Counted from the first letter of the stretch, positions 7,081 to 15,960 are shown. The stretch is 64,000 nt of DNA from an uncultured Clostridia bacterium (GCA_944384905.1 CALWVE010000031.1:124001-188000), one strand, 5' to 3'. A program made the numbers and translations. The notes: a model not told the origin generated them from the letters alone.

Positions 7081-8447
7081 GCGTTTCCTCCTGTCGGCAG
7101 CGCTTTAAGCTGATCGCAAATATTTTTCAGCGCAGGGCCGTTAAACACGTCATACAAAATCAGGATCTTATCAATATCATCCAAATGAAGGAGACCAGGT
7201 ACTTCCGCCTCGTTGGGTGTGCAGGCAACCTTTTCGCGGTCGATTCCAGCCACCAGGCAGCGAACCAGATAATCCCGGCAGCGAACACCGCCGATCACAA
7301 TCTGTTTGATATCGTCGCCCTTGAGAAATTCGAAGTCTGTTTCATAGATCCAGGCAACATTTTCCGTGCTGTTTCTGGCATCATTGGCGTCATCCAAAAT
7401 CATGATGACAGCCTTTTTGCCAGGCTCTTTGCGAATGAAATCGCACATAGCCGAACAGGCAACCGGATTCTGTCCTTTGGCGAGCGTAACCAATACTTCA
7501 CAGCCAGCCGCTTCAAAGCGGTCATAGCGAGATTTTACAACTTCCATCTTTTTTACGGCCGCAGCAACCTGTTCTTCAGAAAGACCGAACGTACGGGCCA
7601 ACGTAACCGCAGCGGTAGTATTATAGATATCAGTAATTCGGTTATTCGGCAGGGAATAATGTTCTTCTTTTCCATCATGAAGAATCGTTACCACGCCGTC
7701 GGATACCGATTTCGCTTCAAAATCGATCGCCGGAGACGCAAAGCCGCAATGCTCACAGTAGCCGCGTCCGATGTGGTTATAGTGGCGGAACGTATACGTA
7801 ATCGGACGGCCGCATTTCGGGCAGTTTTTCATATCGCAGATGATATTGTCTTCAGTAGGAATTTCGCCTTCCAGCTTGTCCAGGCCAAAATAAACGCGGG
7901 AATTCTGTTCGGCCAAACGGCTGCTGATCAGGTCATCACCATTGAGGATCAGCTTGGTTTTCGCCGGAATATTCTCATTTAAAATATTGAAAATAAACTC
8001 CGTATGCGCATTACGCTTCATGGAGTCGCGCTGCAGATTGGTGCACACCAAATAATCGGGCGCAAGATAGGGGAGCAGGCGCGGTGCGCTGCGCTCGTCC
8101 ATTTCAAACAAAGCCAGATCTTTTTTGAATTTACCACCCAGCGTGCAGTTGCTCAGCAAAATCGAAGCAATACCGGTATCCACATTACCGCCAAAGCTGT
8201 TATCAATAAAGTCGTAACCGTTCTCGCGCAAAATGGTATTGATCATGTTGGACGTGGTCGTCTTGCCGTTGGTTCCGGTTACGGCAATCACGGTTTTGGG
8301 CATTTCAAAATACCGGAGAAGATTTGGGAAAAAGTATAGCGCAATCTCTCCGGGCAAGTTGGTCGCATTGCGACCCATCAGACGCATCAGCCCGATCATA
8401 CATTTTGCACCCAGCACGGATGCGTAAAAACGAATTGGTTTTCTCAT
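7077..8447 (-). CDS. MurT-like Mur ligase with DUF1727 domain
   Basis: The 456-residue protein has a Mur ligase middle domain with P-loop G-T-N-G-K-T-T-T at residues 58-65, a four-cysteine zinc ribbon (C209, C212, C231, C234) as in MurT, and a C-terminal DUF1727 domain. MurT with GatD amidates the D-glutamate of lipid II to D-isoglutamine. Here the usual D-V-S-W tract of the C-terminal domain reads N-V-A-W at about residues 363-366, and the GatD-like partner lacks its glutaminase residues, so the reaction may differ or use free ammonia. The start at 8447 has GGAG upstream; the in-frame codons at 8507 and 8471 fall within the promoter or at its start site. Confidence 0.85.
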   Translation of the reverse strand: MRKPIRFYASVLGAKCMIGLMRLMGRNATNLPGEIALYFFPNLLRYFEMPKTVIAVTGTNGKTTTSNMINTILRENGYDFIDNSFGGNVDTGIASILLSNCTLGGKFKKDLALFEMDERSAPRLLPYLAPDYLVCTNLQRDSMKRNAHTEFIFNILNENIPAKTKLILNGDDLISSRLAEQNSRVYFGLDKLEGEIPTEDNIICDMKNCPKCGRPITYTFRHYNHIGRGYCEHCGFASPAIDFEAKSVSDGVVTILHDGKEEHYSLPNNRITDIYNTTAAVTLARTFGLSEEQVAAAVKKMEVVKSRYDRFEAAGCEVLVTLAKGQNPVACSAMCDFIRKEPGKKAVIMILDDANDARNSTENVAWIYETDFEFLKGDDIKQIVIGGVRCRDYLVRCLVAGIDREKVACTPNEAEVPGLLHLDDIDKILILYDVFNGPALKNICDQLKALPTGGNA

Positions 8448-8487
8448 CTTCGTTTCGACTCCTGTAATCATATTCTCAAACGATACT

Positions 8488-8516
8488 ATTCTAGCATTTT
8501 CACCCATTGAAGTAAA
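8488..8516 (-). promoter_or_regulatory. Promoter of the murT-gatD-like operon
   Basis: On the minus strand TTTACT (8511-8516) and extended TGCTAGAAT (hexamer 8488-8493) are 17 bp apart, with a start expected near 8481. It decides the murT-like start codon. Confidence 0.7.
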
Positions 8517-8559
8517 CTCTATTCAGCAAAAAAATAAGAAAAAGCCGCAGAAAGTAAAG

Positions 8560-8593
8560 AAAAGTACCAACCGGAAACCCGATTGGTACTTTT
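8560..8593 (-). terminator. Terminator after the GH3 gene
   Basis: AAAAGTACCAA at 8560-8570 pairs with TTGGTACTTTT at 8583-8593. The hairpin lies just downstream of the minus-strand GH3 gene. Confidence 0.8.
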
Positions 8594-8624
8594 GAGTCTT
8601 ATTCAGTTATTCTATTTTTTAGGA

Positions 8625-10325
8625 TTACAGCTTGGTATCCCAACGATCACACCAAACATTGTTGCTCGGCGTGCCCTTGAATTCGCTGTCACCGCACAGT
8701 TTGGCAATTACGGCTTTTACCGTATTGTCGGAATCCTGATAGGTGTTGATATAGGTGCGGCTCATGGTCAGGTCAACCAGATAGTTGGGCAGATAGAGGC
8801 TGATAAAGGCCGTGGGAACCTGACGTACATACCAGGGCTGATCGATCGGCAGAGACCACTTCACACGCATGGTGTTGTACTGAGCAAAACCAACCTGATC
8901 GATAAAGACAAGAATCGCATCGGTGGTTGCGGCCAGATCGGACATCTTGCCCTTCACTTCGTAATCATCGCCATCGACAACTTCAAATCCACGCTTGCGC
9001 AGTTCTTCGAAAATAAGGGGCTTGGCGTTGGACTTCGTCTTAATCAGCTTACCAGCTACAACACGACCGTCGCCTTCCAGGAAGATCACGCGCAGACGCT
9101 TATGCGTTTCGGGGCTGATGGGCAGCATGTGCTGCGTATCCTTAACTAGCGTGATAAATTTATCGGCGCAGGCATCGGCAATTTTCTGATGCTCTTCGCA
9201 GCCAACTACGGAAAGACCTTCGTGCGGCGGGATCAAGGTGCCGTCTGCCTGTTTCTTATGCAGGCCGATGGAAGCCTTAACACCCAGAATACGCATCAGC
9301 GCATCGGTCATGCGTTCTTCGGTGATGATGCCGTTCTTGTAGCCGTCCATCATGTAGCCGAAATCTTCGTCCATATCGTTGAAGAAGAGGAACATATCGC
9401 AGCCGGCGGCAATTGCACGCGGAACCTGTTCGCTTCTGGGCATAGCACCGAACATACCGATCATGTGGGAAGCATCCGTAACAACCAGACCGTTAAAGCC
9501 GAGTTCGGTCTTCAGCAGGCCGTTGATCAGTTCGGGGCAGAGGGTAGCCGGGAGAATGTCGTAATCGCTGAGTTCTTTTCCAGCAATCTTGCGCTGCCAG
9601 GCGGGCTGAGCAATGTGACCAGCCATAATGGTTTTTACACCGGCATCAATCAGGGCTTTGTAAACTTTACCGAACGTCGCCATCCATTCGTCGGCAGACA
9701 GATCGTTAATGCCCATCATCAAATGCTGGTCGTTTTCTTCCGTACCGTCACCGGGGAAGTGCTTGCAGCAGGTAGCCATGTTGCATTCTTCGGTACCTTT
9801 GAAGAAAGCCTTGGCATATTCGATGGTTTCGTCGGGATCGTCACAGAAGGAACGAGTCTGTACGATCGTGTTGCGCCAGTTCTGCAGCAGGTCAACAATC
9901 GGGGCGAAGTTCCAGTTGGAACCGATTGCCATTGCTTCCGTGCCGCCTACTTTAGCAGTCAGATAAGCAACTTCGGGATCTTTGGAAGCAGCCGTAGCCG
10001 CACCGCAGGCAACAGCCGTACCGCCGCCTACACCGCCATTGCCGCCGCCTTCACAGTTGGAGGCTACCAAAAGCGGAATTCGGCTGTTTTCCTGGAACGT
10101 CTTAATCATCGTCCAGAGTTCTTCGGGGGATTTATTGTGATAACGCAGTGCGCCGGGATGATATTTCTTTGCGACACGGGCAATGCCTTCTTCGCTGAAA
10201 TCGGTCACCATGTTAACAAACAGCTGACCAACTTTTTCTTCGTCCGTCATGCTGGCAATGGTGTCCATAACCCATTTAACACCTTCGTCATCGAGATAAT
10301 AGGGTTTTGCTCTTAAATCTACCAT
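8625..10325 (-). CDS. Glycoside hydrolase family 3 beta-N-acetylglucosaminidase (NagZ-like)
   Basis: The 566-residue protein has a GH3 N-terminal barrel with K-H-F-P-G-D-G followed by the N-D-Q-H-L Asp-His pair that serves as general acid/base in NagZ-type enzymes (about residues 195-208). The nucleophile is probably the Asp of V-V-T-D-A-S-H-M near residue 285. About 200 extra residues follow, making it longer than Gram-negative NagZ and more like Bacillus YbbD. No signal peptide is seen, so it is expected inside the cell, cleaving GlcNAc from muropeptides or chito-oligomers. An AAGGAG site precedes the ATG. It has its own promoter and terminator. Confidence 0.87.
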   Translation of the reverse strand: MVDLRAKPYYLDDEGVKWVMDTIASMTDEEKVGQLFVNMVTDFSEEGIARVAKKYHPGALRYHNKSPEELWTMIKTFQENSRIPLLVASNCEGGGNGGVGGGTAVACGAATAASKDPEVAYLTAKVGGTEAMAIGSNWNFAPIVDLLQNWRNTIVQTRSFCDDPDETIEYAKAFFKGTEECNMATCCKHFPGDGTEENDQHLMMGINDLSADEWMATFGKVYKALIDAGVKTIMAGHIAQPAWQRKIAGKELSDYDILPATLCPELINGLLKTELGFNGLVVTDASHMIGMFGAMPRSEQVPRAIAAGCDMFLFFNDMDEDFGYMMDGYKNGIITEERMTDALMRILGVKASIGLHKKQADGTLIPPHEGLSVVGCEEHQKIADACADKFITLVKDTQHMLPISPETHKRLRVIFLEGDGRVVAGKLIKTKSNAKPLIFEELRKRGFEVVDGDDYEVKGKMSDLAATTDAILVFIDQVGFAQYNTMRVKWSLPIDQPWYVRQVPTAFISLYLPNYLVDLTMSRTYINTYQDSDNTVKAVIAKLCGDSEFKGTPSNNVWCDRWDTKL

Positions 10326-10379
10326 GTTGATAACACTCCTTTACTGATAATGAACATATGATAAAAACTCCATACATAT

Positions 10380-10408
10380 AGTATATAGTTTTTAAAAGCG
10401 AAAAGCAA
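10380..10408 (-). promoter_or_regulatory. Promoter of the GH3 gene
   Basis: On the minus strand TTGCTT (10403-10408) and TATACT (10380-10385) are separated by 17 bp, about 55 bp upstream of the start codon. Confidence 0.65.
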
Positions 10409-10437
10409 GAATTTTTGTCTTACTTGTTATGAAAATT

Positions 10438-11883
10438 TTATACGCGAATAGTAGCCCATTTACCGCTGGCCCAACGAATTTTAGCCAAGGTATAGATTAC
10501 AACCGGATCGACAGAGAATGCAATCCATACACCAATCAGATGAAGCTGGAAAACATAAACCAGTATCGCGGCCAAAACCGGACGCACCAGAATAATGCCG
10601 ACAAATGTGGTCATGGCCGTATAACGAGCATCACCGGCTCCACGAAGCGCAGAGTTGTAAACAAAACGTGCGTTGGAAATAGGATTGGCAATAGCCACAA
10701 TCATAAGAACTTGGGAAACCAAAGTGATTACCGCAGTTTCTTTTGTATACCAACCGGCAATAAATCCACCGCCGATAAACAGGAATACTGCGATCACAAT
10801 CGAAACCACATAGCTCATTCGCTGCGTTAGCTTCACATACTCTTTAGCCAGATCAGGACGTTTTCTGCCCAAACACTGACCCGTCAACGTGGTTGCAGCC
10901 GTACCGAAGGCCATACCGGTTGTAAAAGAAAGAGACTGAATATTCAGCGCAATGGTATGGGCTGTATAGGACACATCGCCCAAAGACGTAACGATCAAAG
11001 TAAAAGCCAGCAATCCAACACGCAGGATAACCTGTTCAATCAAAGCAGGAATGCCAATCTTGGTGATTCGACGAATAATCGACCAATCGGGAAGATAGCT
11101 TTCTTTTACGGAAAGATGAATATACTGCCGTTTGGAAAGCAGAAGATACAGGCAGAAGAAAAATGCTACGCCTTGTCCGATTACGGTAGCGATAGAAGCG
11201 CCCATAACGCCCAAGGCCGGGAAGCCAAAATTTCCGCCAATCAGCAAATAGTTAAAAATAACATTGACAATATTGGCAACCGTGTTGGAATAAAACGCAG
11301 CGCGCGTATTGCCTACGCCGCGCAAGGCGGCATTCATAATTGATGTAAGGCCCAAAAACGGAAAACCGATAATCTGAACTTCAAAATAGTCTACGGCAGC
11401 ATCAATCGTCATCGTAGAAATATTCGCACCGGCAATCCATGTGATTAACTGCCGGCAGAAAACCATCATGATGACACACAAAATCAATAACAACGCCAGC
11501 GAAACTACAATTGACTGACGCAGCACCGTGTCTGCTTCTTTTTTATTTCCGGCACCTTTAGCGCGTGCAACCATTGCCGTAACACCGGTGCCCAAAGCAA
11601 TAAAAGAAGAAAGCATGATAAAACGGGGCTGTGTTACCAGACCAACAGCCGAAATAGCATAGCTGCCCAGGATAGAAACCATGATCGTATCTGCCATGGA
11701 AACCAAAGAAGCCAGGATATTTTCTGCCAAAGCTGGCCAGGTCAGTTCAATAATCAACTTGTTCTTGCCTGCCAGAGTTTCTGTTTCAATATCAATTTTT
11801 TCTTTCGAGCGTTTCGCTTTTTTTCCGACCTCTTCCTGTTGTATACCCTTATTTTCATCGCCAACCCAATCATTTTGCGGCAT
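10438..11883 (-). CDS. MATE family efflux transporter
   Basis: The 481-residue protein has a charged N-terminal tail (residues 1-45) followed by about 12 hydrophobic segments in two similar halves. Typical MATE features are seen: the P-A-L-A-E-N-I-L segment of the first helix, and G-D-A-R-Y near the C-terminus with the matching G-N-T-R-A-A-F in the first half. MATE proteins export drugs or metabolites by Na+ or H+ antiport. The ATG at 11883 is preferred to the GTG at 11901, which overlaps the GGGAGGTG binding site. Substrate is unknown. It is a monocistronic unit divergent from the tautomerase gene. Confidence 0.9.
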   Translation of the reverse strand: MPQNDWVGDENKGIQQEEVGKKAKRSKEKIDIETETLAGKNKLIIELTWPALAENILASLVSMADTIMVSILGSYAISAVGLVTQPRFIMLSSFIALGTGVTAMVARAKGAGNKKEADTVLRQSIVVSLALLLILCVIMMVFCRQLITWIAGANISTMTIDAAVDYFEVQIIGFPFLGLTSIMNAALRGVGNTRAAFYSNTVANIVNVIFNYLLIGGNFGFPALGVMGASIATVIGQGVAFFFCLYLLLSKRQYIHLSVKESYLPDWSIIRRITKIGIPALIEQVILRVGLLAFTLIVTSLGDVSYTAHTIALNIQSLSFTTGMAFGTAATTLTGQCLGRKRPDLAKEYVKLTQRMSYVVSIVIAVFLFIGGGFIAGWYTKETAVITLVSQVLMIVAIANPISNARFVYNSALRGAGDARYTAMTTFVGIILVRPVLAAILVYVFQLHLIGVWIAFSVDPVVIYTLAKIRWASGKWATIRV

Positions 11884-11939
11884 AAGGACAACACCTCCCA
11901 CTTACAGTTCTTTGTTGAAACTGGAAACTATACGATCGT

Positions 11940-11969
11940 ATTATAACATATAGTGGTTGCAATTGGCAA
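11940..11969 (-). promoter_or_regulatory. Promoter of the MATE gene
   Basis: On the minus strand TTGCCA (11964-11969) and extended TGTTATAAT (hexamer 11940-11945) are 18 bp apart. Confidence 0.75.
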
Positions 11970-12047
11970 GAAATATTCAAAAATATAGCAAAAATACAAA
12001 ATGCAAGAATTATTTTTTGTACATATAATCCAACTTTATTTTTGCAA

Positions 12048-12076
12048 TTGACAAAGAGAGAAAAGGAAGATATGAT
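12048..12076 (+). promoter_or_regulatory. Promoter of the MIF-like tautomerase gene
   Basis: TTGACA (12048-12053) and TATGAT (12071-12076) are 17 bp apart. The transcript starts after 12080, which rules out the in-frame start at 12042. Confidence 0.8.
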
Positions 12077-12104
12077 AAAACAAAAAAACTTGGAGGAGTT
12101 TTCT

Positions 12105-12446
12105 ATGCCGTATCTTCATATTACCTACAATCAAAAATTAGATGCACAGGCTTGCCAGGAATTGCGCGAATCTTTCGCTAAACTCATCACCATCCTGCCC
12201 GGAAAGAGCCGCGAAAACGCTATGATCCGCATCGAACCGGATTGCATTATGGAAATGGGAGATGCCGGCCAGCCCTGCGCTGGCGTAGAGGTACGTCTGT
12301 ATAAGCAAAGCCCACAACCTGCCAAAGCAGAATTCACGCAAAAAGCATGTGAATTAATGGAAAAGGCCTGTGGCGTACCTAAAAACAGAACGTACGTCAT
12401 GTTTATGGAATTCCCGGAATGGGGACTCAATGGTCAGCTTAAATAA
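12105..12446 (+). CDS. MIF-like phenylpyruvate tautomerase family protein
   Basis: The 113-residue protein starts M-P-Y-L, giving the N-terminal proline that acts as catalytic base in the tautomerase superfamily once Met is removed. Its length and the beta-alpha-beta layout, with a C-terminal R-T-Y-V-M-F-M-E-F, fit the macrophage migration inhibitory factor branch rather than the 60-residue 4-oxalocrotonate type. The physiological substrate in bacteria is generally unknown. GGAGGAG lies seven bases before the ATG at 12105. It is monocistronic between its own promoter and a strong terminator. Confidence 0.82.
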   Translation: MPYLHITYNQKLDAQACQELRESFAKLITILPGKSRENAMIRIEPDCIMEMGDAGQPCAGVEVRLYKQSPQPAKAEFTQKACELMEKACGVPKNRTYVMFMEFPEWGLNGQLK

Positions 12447-12449
12447 AGA

Positions 12450-12486
12450 AAACATGGCTGCTTTTATTTGCAGCCATGTTTTTTAT
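12450..12486 (+). terminator. Terminator after the tautomerase gene
   Basis: AAACATGGCTGC pairs with GCAGCCATGTTT around a T-rich loop and is followed by TTTTTAT. Confidence 0.9.
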
Positions 12487-12534
12487 ATCTAAAAATATCA
12501 AAATCGCACTTCAGAAAATTGCGGCATTTTTTCA

Positions 12535-12563
12535 TTTTCATCAGGGTATAAATATGATAGAAT
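12535..12563 (+). promoter_or_regulatory. Possible glmS promoter
   Basis: TTTTCA (12535-12540) and TAGAAT (12558-12563) are 17 bp apart and would start the transcript near 12570, upstream of the ribozyme. The -35 is weak. Confidence 0.45.
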
Positions 12564-12614
12564 AGACTGAACATAAAAAGAGGACGCCGCTGTTGAGTGG
12601 CGCTGAGAAGTGGT

Positions 12615-12775
12615 CAGAAAAAGCGCCATGCACCTTATCCTCAACAAAAGGTTAACGAGGTGGAGAGTGATCGAAGAATTCGGCGGATGCTCTCCCGTAC
12701 TTTGTAGGTACGATACATCAGTTAAAATATGCGGGCAACTGCAAAACAGAGGGCTGATGACTACAGAAAAATTAA
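12615..12775 (+). ncRNA. glmS ribozyme-riboswitch
   Basis: The cleavage-site core A-GCGCC occurs with the scissile bond between 12622 and 12623. Downstream are the conserved ACGAGG (12655 on), a purine-rich helix strand, ATCGAA, TTCGGCGGATG and CTCCC, which together are diagnostic of the glmS ribozyme core. A GGGCTGATGACTACAG segment follows. Glucosamine 6-phosphate binding triggers self-cleavage of the glmS mRNA, so the enzyme's product represses it. The 3' limit is approximate. Confidence 0.95.
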
Positions 12776-12852
12776 ATTTCAGATATGTTAAGCTCATAAA
12801 AAATGTATGGGCTTACTTGTGTTTTGCTTTTTTTGAATGGAGGAAAAGGAAT

Positions 12853-14676
12853 ATGTGTGGCATTATCGGATATTCCGGGAATCTGGAAGCAGGCCCAGTC
12901 ATTCTTTCTGGTTTGAAACAATTGGAATACAGAGGATATGACAGCGCCGGTATGGCTCTGCTGACAGAATCAAACGAACTGTATCTTGTCAAAAAAGTCG
13001 GGCGTGTAGCAGCCTTGGAAAAAGAAATTGACCCAAGCATTTTATCCCATTGCGGTATCGGGCACACGCGTTGGGCAACACACGGCGGTGTAACCGACAC
13101 CAATGCACACCCGCATTGCGCCGGAAAAGTTGTTTTGCTGCATAACGGAATTATCGAAAACTATCATACTCTGCAAAAGCAATTTGGCTTTGCACAAACG
13201 GCGGTTTCTCAGACGGATACGGAAGTTGCAGCGCAGTTGATTGATTATTATTACAATCGCTGCAAAAATCCGCAGCAGGCAATCTGCCGGGCTGTCGATC
13301 TTTTGGAAGGTTCTTATGCGTTCTGCATCTTGTTTACGGATGTACCGGGTAAGGTTTTCTGCATTCGCAGCGTAAGCCCGTTGGTAGCTGCTTCCTGCGA
13401 ACAGGGCTGTTTCGTCGCGTCGGATTTGACTGCCTTGATCGCCTATACCAATCGATATTTTGTATTGCCGGAGCACACGCTGCTTTGTCTGGATCGTACC
13501 GGCATGACGCTGACCGATTTGCAGGGGAACCCTGTGGACCCCGACTATCTGGAAGTTTCTTGGAACATTGAGTCTGCCCAAAAAGGCGGCTATCCCCATT
13601 ATATGCTCAAGGAAATTTACGAACAGCCGGAAGCTTTCAACCGCACAGTTACGCCGAGAATACGAAATGGGCTGCCCGATTTTTCGGAAGAAAAAATTCC
13701 GGATAGCCTTTTGCAGAGCTTCGATAAAATCCGGATTGTGGCCTGCGGTACGGCCTTGTATGCCGGCATGATCGGTCGCTCTTTATTGGAACGAAAGGGA
13801 AAAATCCCTGTAGAAGTTTCCATTGCCTCGGAGTTTCGTTATGATCCGCCTGTGATCGATGATAAGACATTGGTTTTGATTATTTCACAGTCGGGCGAAA
13901 CGATTGATTCACTGGCGGCTTTGCGGCTGGCAAAACAGCTTGGCGCAACGGTTATTTCCGTTATCAACGTAAAAGGCTCTTCGATTGCGCGCGAAAGCGA
14001 TTATGTGATTTACACACACGCCGGGCCCGAAATTTCCGTAGCCAGCACCAAAGCTTATATGGTACAGATCAGCGTGCTGTATCTGCTGGCTGCACGAATC
14101 TTTTTGGCGCGTGGCATTTTAACGCCCGAGGAAGTACGCACGTTTATCGGAAATTTAGGAAATGCCGAGAAGTCTATTTCAAGCGTACTTGAACAGCGCG
14201 CAGAACAAATCCGCCACTTGGCTGAAAAACTTGCTCATTGCGCACATGCGTTTTATATCGGCCGGGGAATGGATTATGCATTTTCCATGGAAGGTGCGCT
14301 TAAACTCAAGGAAATCACGTATATTCATGCCGAAGCTTATGCCGCGGGAGAACTGAAACACGGCACAATCTCTCTGATCGAAGAAGGAATACCGGTTGTA
14401 GCCATTGCTACGCAGGATTCTATTTTTAATAAAACAATTTCGAATGTCAGAGAAGTTAAGGCGCGCGGTGCTTTTGTTATTTTGATTACCAAGGAAGGCG
14501 TACACGCTGCCGAAGATTTTTGCGATATTCAAATTGAAATCCCACAAGTGGATGATTTCTTTACCGTTTTTCCGATTGCCGTTGTATTGCAGCTTTTAGC
14601 TTATTATACGGCTTATGCAAAAGGTTACGATATGGATAAACCGCGTAATCTGGCCAAATCCGTAACAGTCGAATAA
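12853..14676 (+). CDS. glmS: Glutamine-fructose-6-phosphate aminotransferase (isomerising)
   Basis: The 607-residue enzyme makes glucosamine 6-phosphate from fructose 6-phosphate and glutamine, the entry to UDP-GlcNAc and peptidoglycan. It starts M-C-G-I-I-G-Y, so Cys2 becomes the N-terminal nucleophile of the class II glutaminase domain, which also has H-T-R-W-A-T-H-G. Two SIS sugar-isomerase domains follow, with S-Q-S-G-E-T and K-E-x-x-Y-I-H-A-E-A, and the usual C-terminus N-L-A-K-S-V-T-V-E. AAAGGA precedes the ATG at 12853; the longer upstream reading lies inside the ribozyme leader. Length is standard. Confidence 0.97.
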   Translation: MCGIIGYSGNLEAGPVILSGLKQLEYRGYDSAGMALLTESNELYLVKKVGRVAALEKEIDPSILSHCGIGHTRWATHGGVTDTNAHPHCAGKVVLLHNGIIENYHTLQKQFGFAQTAVSQTDTEVAAQLIDYYYNRCKNPQQAICRAVDLLEGSYAFCILFTDVPGKVFCIRSVSPLVAASCEQGCFVASDLTALIAYTNRYFVLPEHTLLCLDRTGMTLTDLQGNPVDPDYLEVSWNIESAQKGGYPHYMLKEIYEQPEAFNRTVTPRIRNGLPDFSEEKIPDSLLQSFDKIRIVACGTALYAGMIGRSLLERKGKIPVEVSIASEFRYDPPVIDDKTLVLIISQSGETIDSLAALRLAKQLGATVISVINVKGSSIARESDYVIYTHAGPEISVASTKAYMVQISVLYLLAARIFLARGILTPEEVRTFIGNLGNAEKSISSVLEQRAEQIRHLAEKLAHCAHAFYIGRGMDYAFSMEGALKLKEITYIHAEAYAAGELKHGTISLIEEGIPVVAIATQDSIFNKTISNVREVKARGAFVILITKEGVHAAEDFCDIQIEIPQVDDFFTVFPIAVVLQLLAYYTAYAKGYDMDKPRNLAKSVTVE

Positions 14677-14688
14677 TTCAAGACAATA

Positions 14689-14735
14689 AAAAATCCCTCA
14701 ACAATCCATTTAAGAGATGGATGTTGAGGGATTTA
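14689..14735. terminator. Bidirectional terminator between glmS and the ACT-domain gene
   Basis: AAATCCCTCAACA with a CCAT extension pairs with the complementary stretch ending GTTGAGGGATTT. A and T tracts flank both sides of this convergent junction. Confidence 0.88.
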
Positions 14736-14744
14736 ATTATGCAA

Positions 14745-15197
14745 TTAAGCTTCCATTGCACGCTGAATGGCATCTAAGGTCTGCTCAAAATCAGCAGAAG
14801 TAACCAGAAGAGAAATCTCAACTTCGGAAGTGGAGATCAAGCGGATATCCGTATGAACCGACGCCGCAGCATTCAAAACTTTGAAAGCTACACCGGGCGT
14901 ATTTTTCATTTCCGGATCATAAACGGAAATCTTGTGGTTGCCATTGCTTACAATAAATTTGGCCTGCATGTTTTTACGAAGTTCCGACAAACAGGCAAAC
15001 AGATCGTTGTCATCAATCGTAAAAGAAAAGTCTGTCAGGGATGCATGGGTAGGAGCCAACGAAATCATATCCACATTGACTCCGATCGCAGAAATGTTTT
15101 TAAGAATCTCGGTAATATCCGTAAGGTCGGCAGAACAATTCTGCAGCGTAACCAATGTGATATCGCTCAACGTACTGATAACTGTTTTTTCTCCCAT
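14745..15197 (-). CDS. Stand-alone ACT-domain protein (aspartokinase regulatory-domain-like)
   Basis: The 150-residue protein consists of two consecutive ACT-type units and resembles the regulatory end of aspartokinase: residues 12-75 contain I-T-L-V-T-L and I-G-V-N-V-D-M-I-S, residues 80-150 contain V-A-F-K-V-L and the S-T-S-E-V-E-I-S-L-L-V tract typical of lysine-sensing aspartokinases. No kinase domain is attached. It is the last gene of the asd-dapA-dapB operon, 13 bp after dapB. It may sense lysine or threonine and regulate an aspartokinase in trans, which is inference from domain and context. A TAAGGAGGG binding site precedes the ATG. Confidence 0.8.
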   Translation of the reverse strand: MGEKTVISTLSDITLVTLQNCSADLTDITEILKNISAIGVNVDMISLAPTHASLTDFSFTIDDNDLFACLSELRKNMQAKFIVSNGNHKISVYDPEMKNTPGVAFKVLNAAASVHTDIRLISTSEVEISLLVTSADFEQTLDAIQRAMEA

Positions 15198-15210
15198 GTA
15201 TTTTCCCTCC

Positions 15211-15960
15211 TTAAATCAGGTCAGACATATCATACAGACCGGCAGGACGACCGTTCATGTAGCAAGCGGCGTTTACGGCACCGGCTGCAAAAACTTCTTT
15301 AGACTGCGCAGAGTGCGACAGACGGATTACTTCGGAATTGCCGGCAAAAATCACTTCGTGCTCGCCGACAATCGTGCCGCCGCGAACGGAATGAATACCG
15401 ATTTCCGTCTTTTCGCGCTTTTTGCGCTGAGAATGACGGTCATAGACGTAGCGGCTTTCGGTTTCGCGCTCAGCCGCGATGGCATCAGCAATCATCAGAG
15501 CCGTACCGCTCGGAGCGTCGATCTTCTGATTGTGATGCTGCTCTACAATTTCAATATCGAAATCGTCGCCCAACACCTGTGCGGCCTTTTTGGCAAGCCC
15601 AATCAGCAGATTGATTCCGATCGACATATTGCGGGAATAGAAAACCGGCAGCTCTTTTGCCGCTTGATGAACCTGTTCAACTTGTTCGGCGCTGTAACCG
15701 GTTGTGCAAAGAACAACCGGCAGATTGCCTTTTTGACGTGCGAATGCCAACAGGGAAGAGAGAACACTGGGATGAGAAAAGTCGATCACGACATCCGGCG
15801 TTTCGCAGACATCATCAAAGCTGGTATAAATCGGGAATTCGGCGGATTCGGTCATCAGATCGACACCAGCACAAATTTCACAATCATCACGCTGTTTAAC
15901 AATTTCACGGATAACGCGCCCCATATGGCCACAGCATCCGCTGAGTAAAATGCGAGTCAT
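15211..15960 (-). CDS. dapB: 4-hydroxy-tetrahydrodipicolinate reductase
   Basis: The 249-residue protein reduces hydroxy-tetrahydrodipicolinate with NAD(P)H in lysine and diaminopimelate synthesis. It has the nucleotide-binding G-C-C-G-H-M-G-R near residue 8, the E-Q-H-H-N-Q-K-I-D-A-P-S-G-T-A motif near residues 138-152 that carries catalytic His and Lys, and a C-terminal G-x-Y-D-M end. It lies 22 bp after dapA and is cotranscribed with asd and dapA. AAGGACGTG precedes the ATG. Confidence 0.95.
   Translation of the reverse strand: MTRILLSGCCGHMGRVIREIVKQRDDCEICAGVDLMTESAEFPIYTSFDDVCETPDVVIDFSHPSVLSSLLAFARQKGNLPVVLCTTGYSAEQVEQVHQAAKELPVFYSRNMSIGINLLIGLAKKAAQVLGDDFDIEIVEQHHNQKIDAPSGTALMIADAIAAERETESRYVYDRHSQRKKREKTEIGIHSVRGGTIVGEHEVIFAGNSEVIRLSHSAQSKEVFAAGAVNAACYMNGRPAGLYDMSDLI

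Noticed and set aside
9189..10316. Open frame of 375 codons on the plus strand, antisense to the GH3 gene
   Set aside because: The minus strand encodes a complete GH3 enzyme with catalytic motifs; the plus-strand frame shows none.
12610..12852. N-terminal extension of GlmS from an upstream start
   Set aside because: The region is the glmS ribozyme, and GlmS requires Cys immediately after the initiator Met, which fits only the start at 12853.
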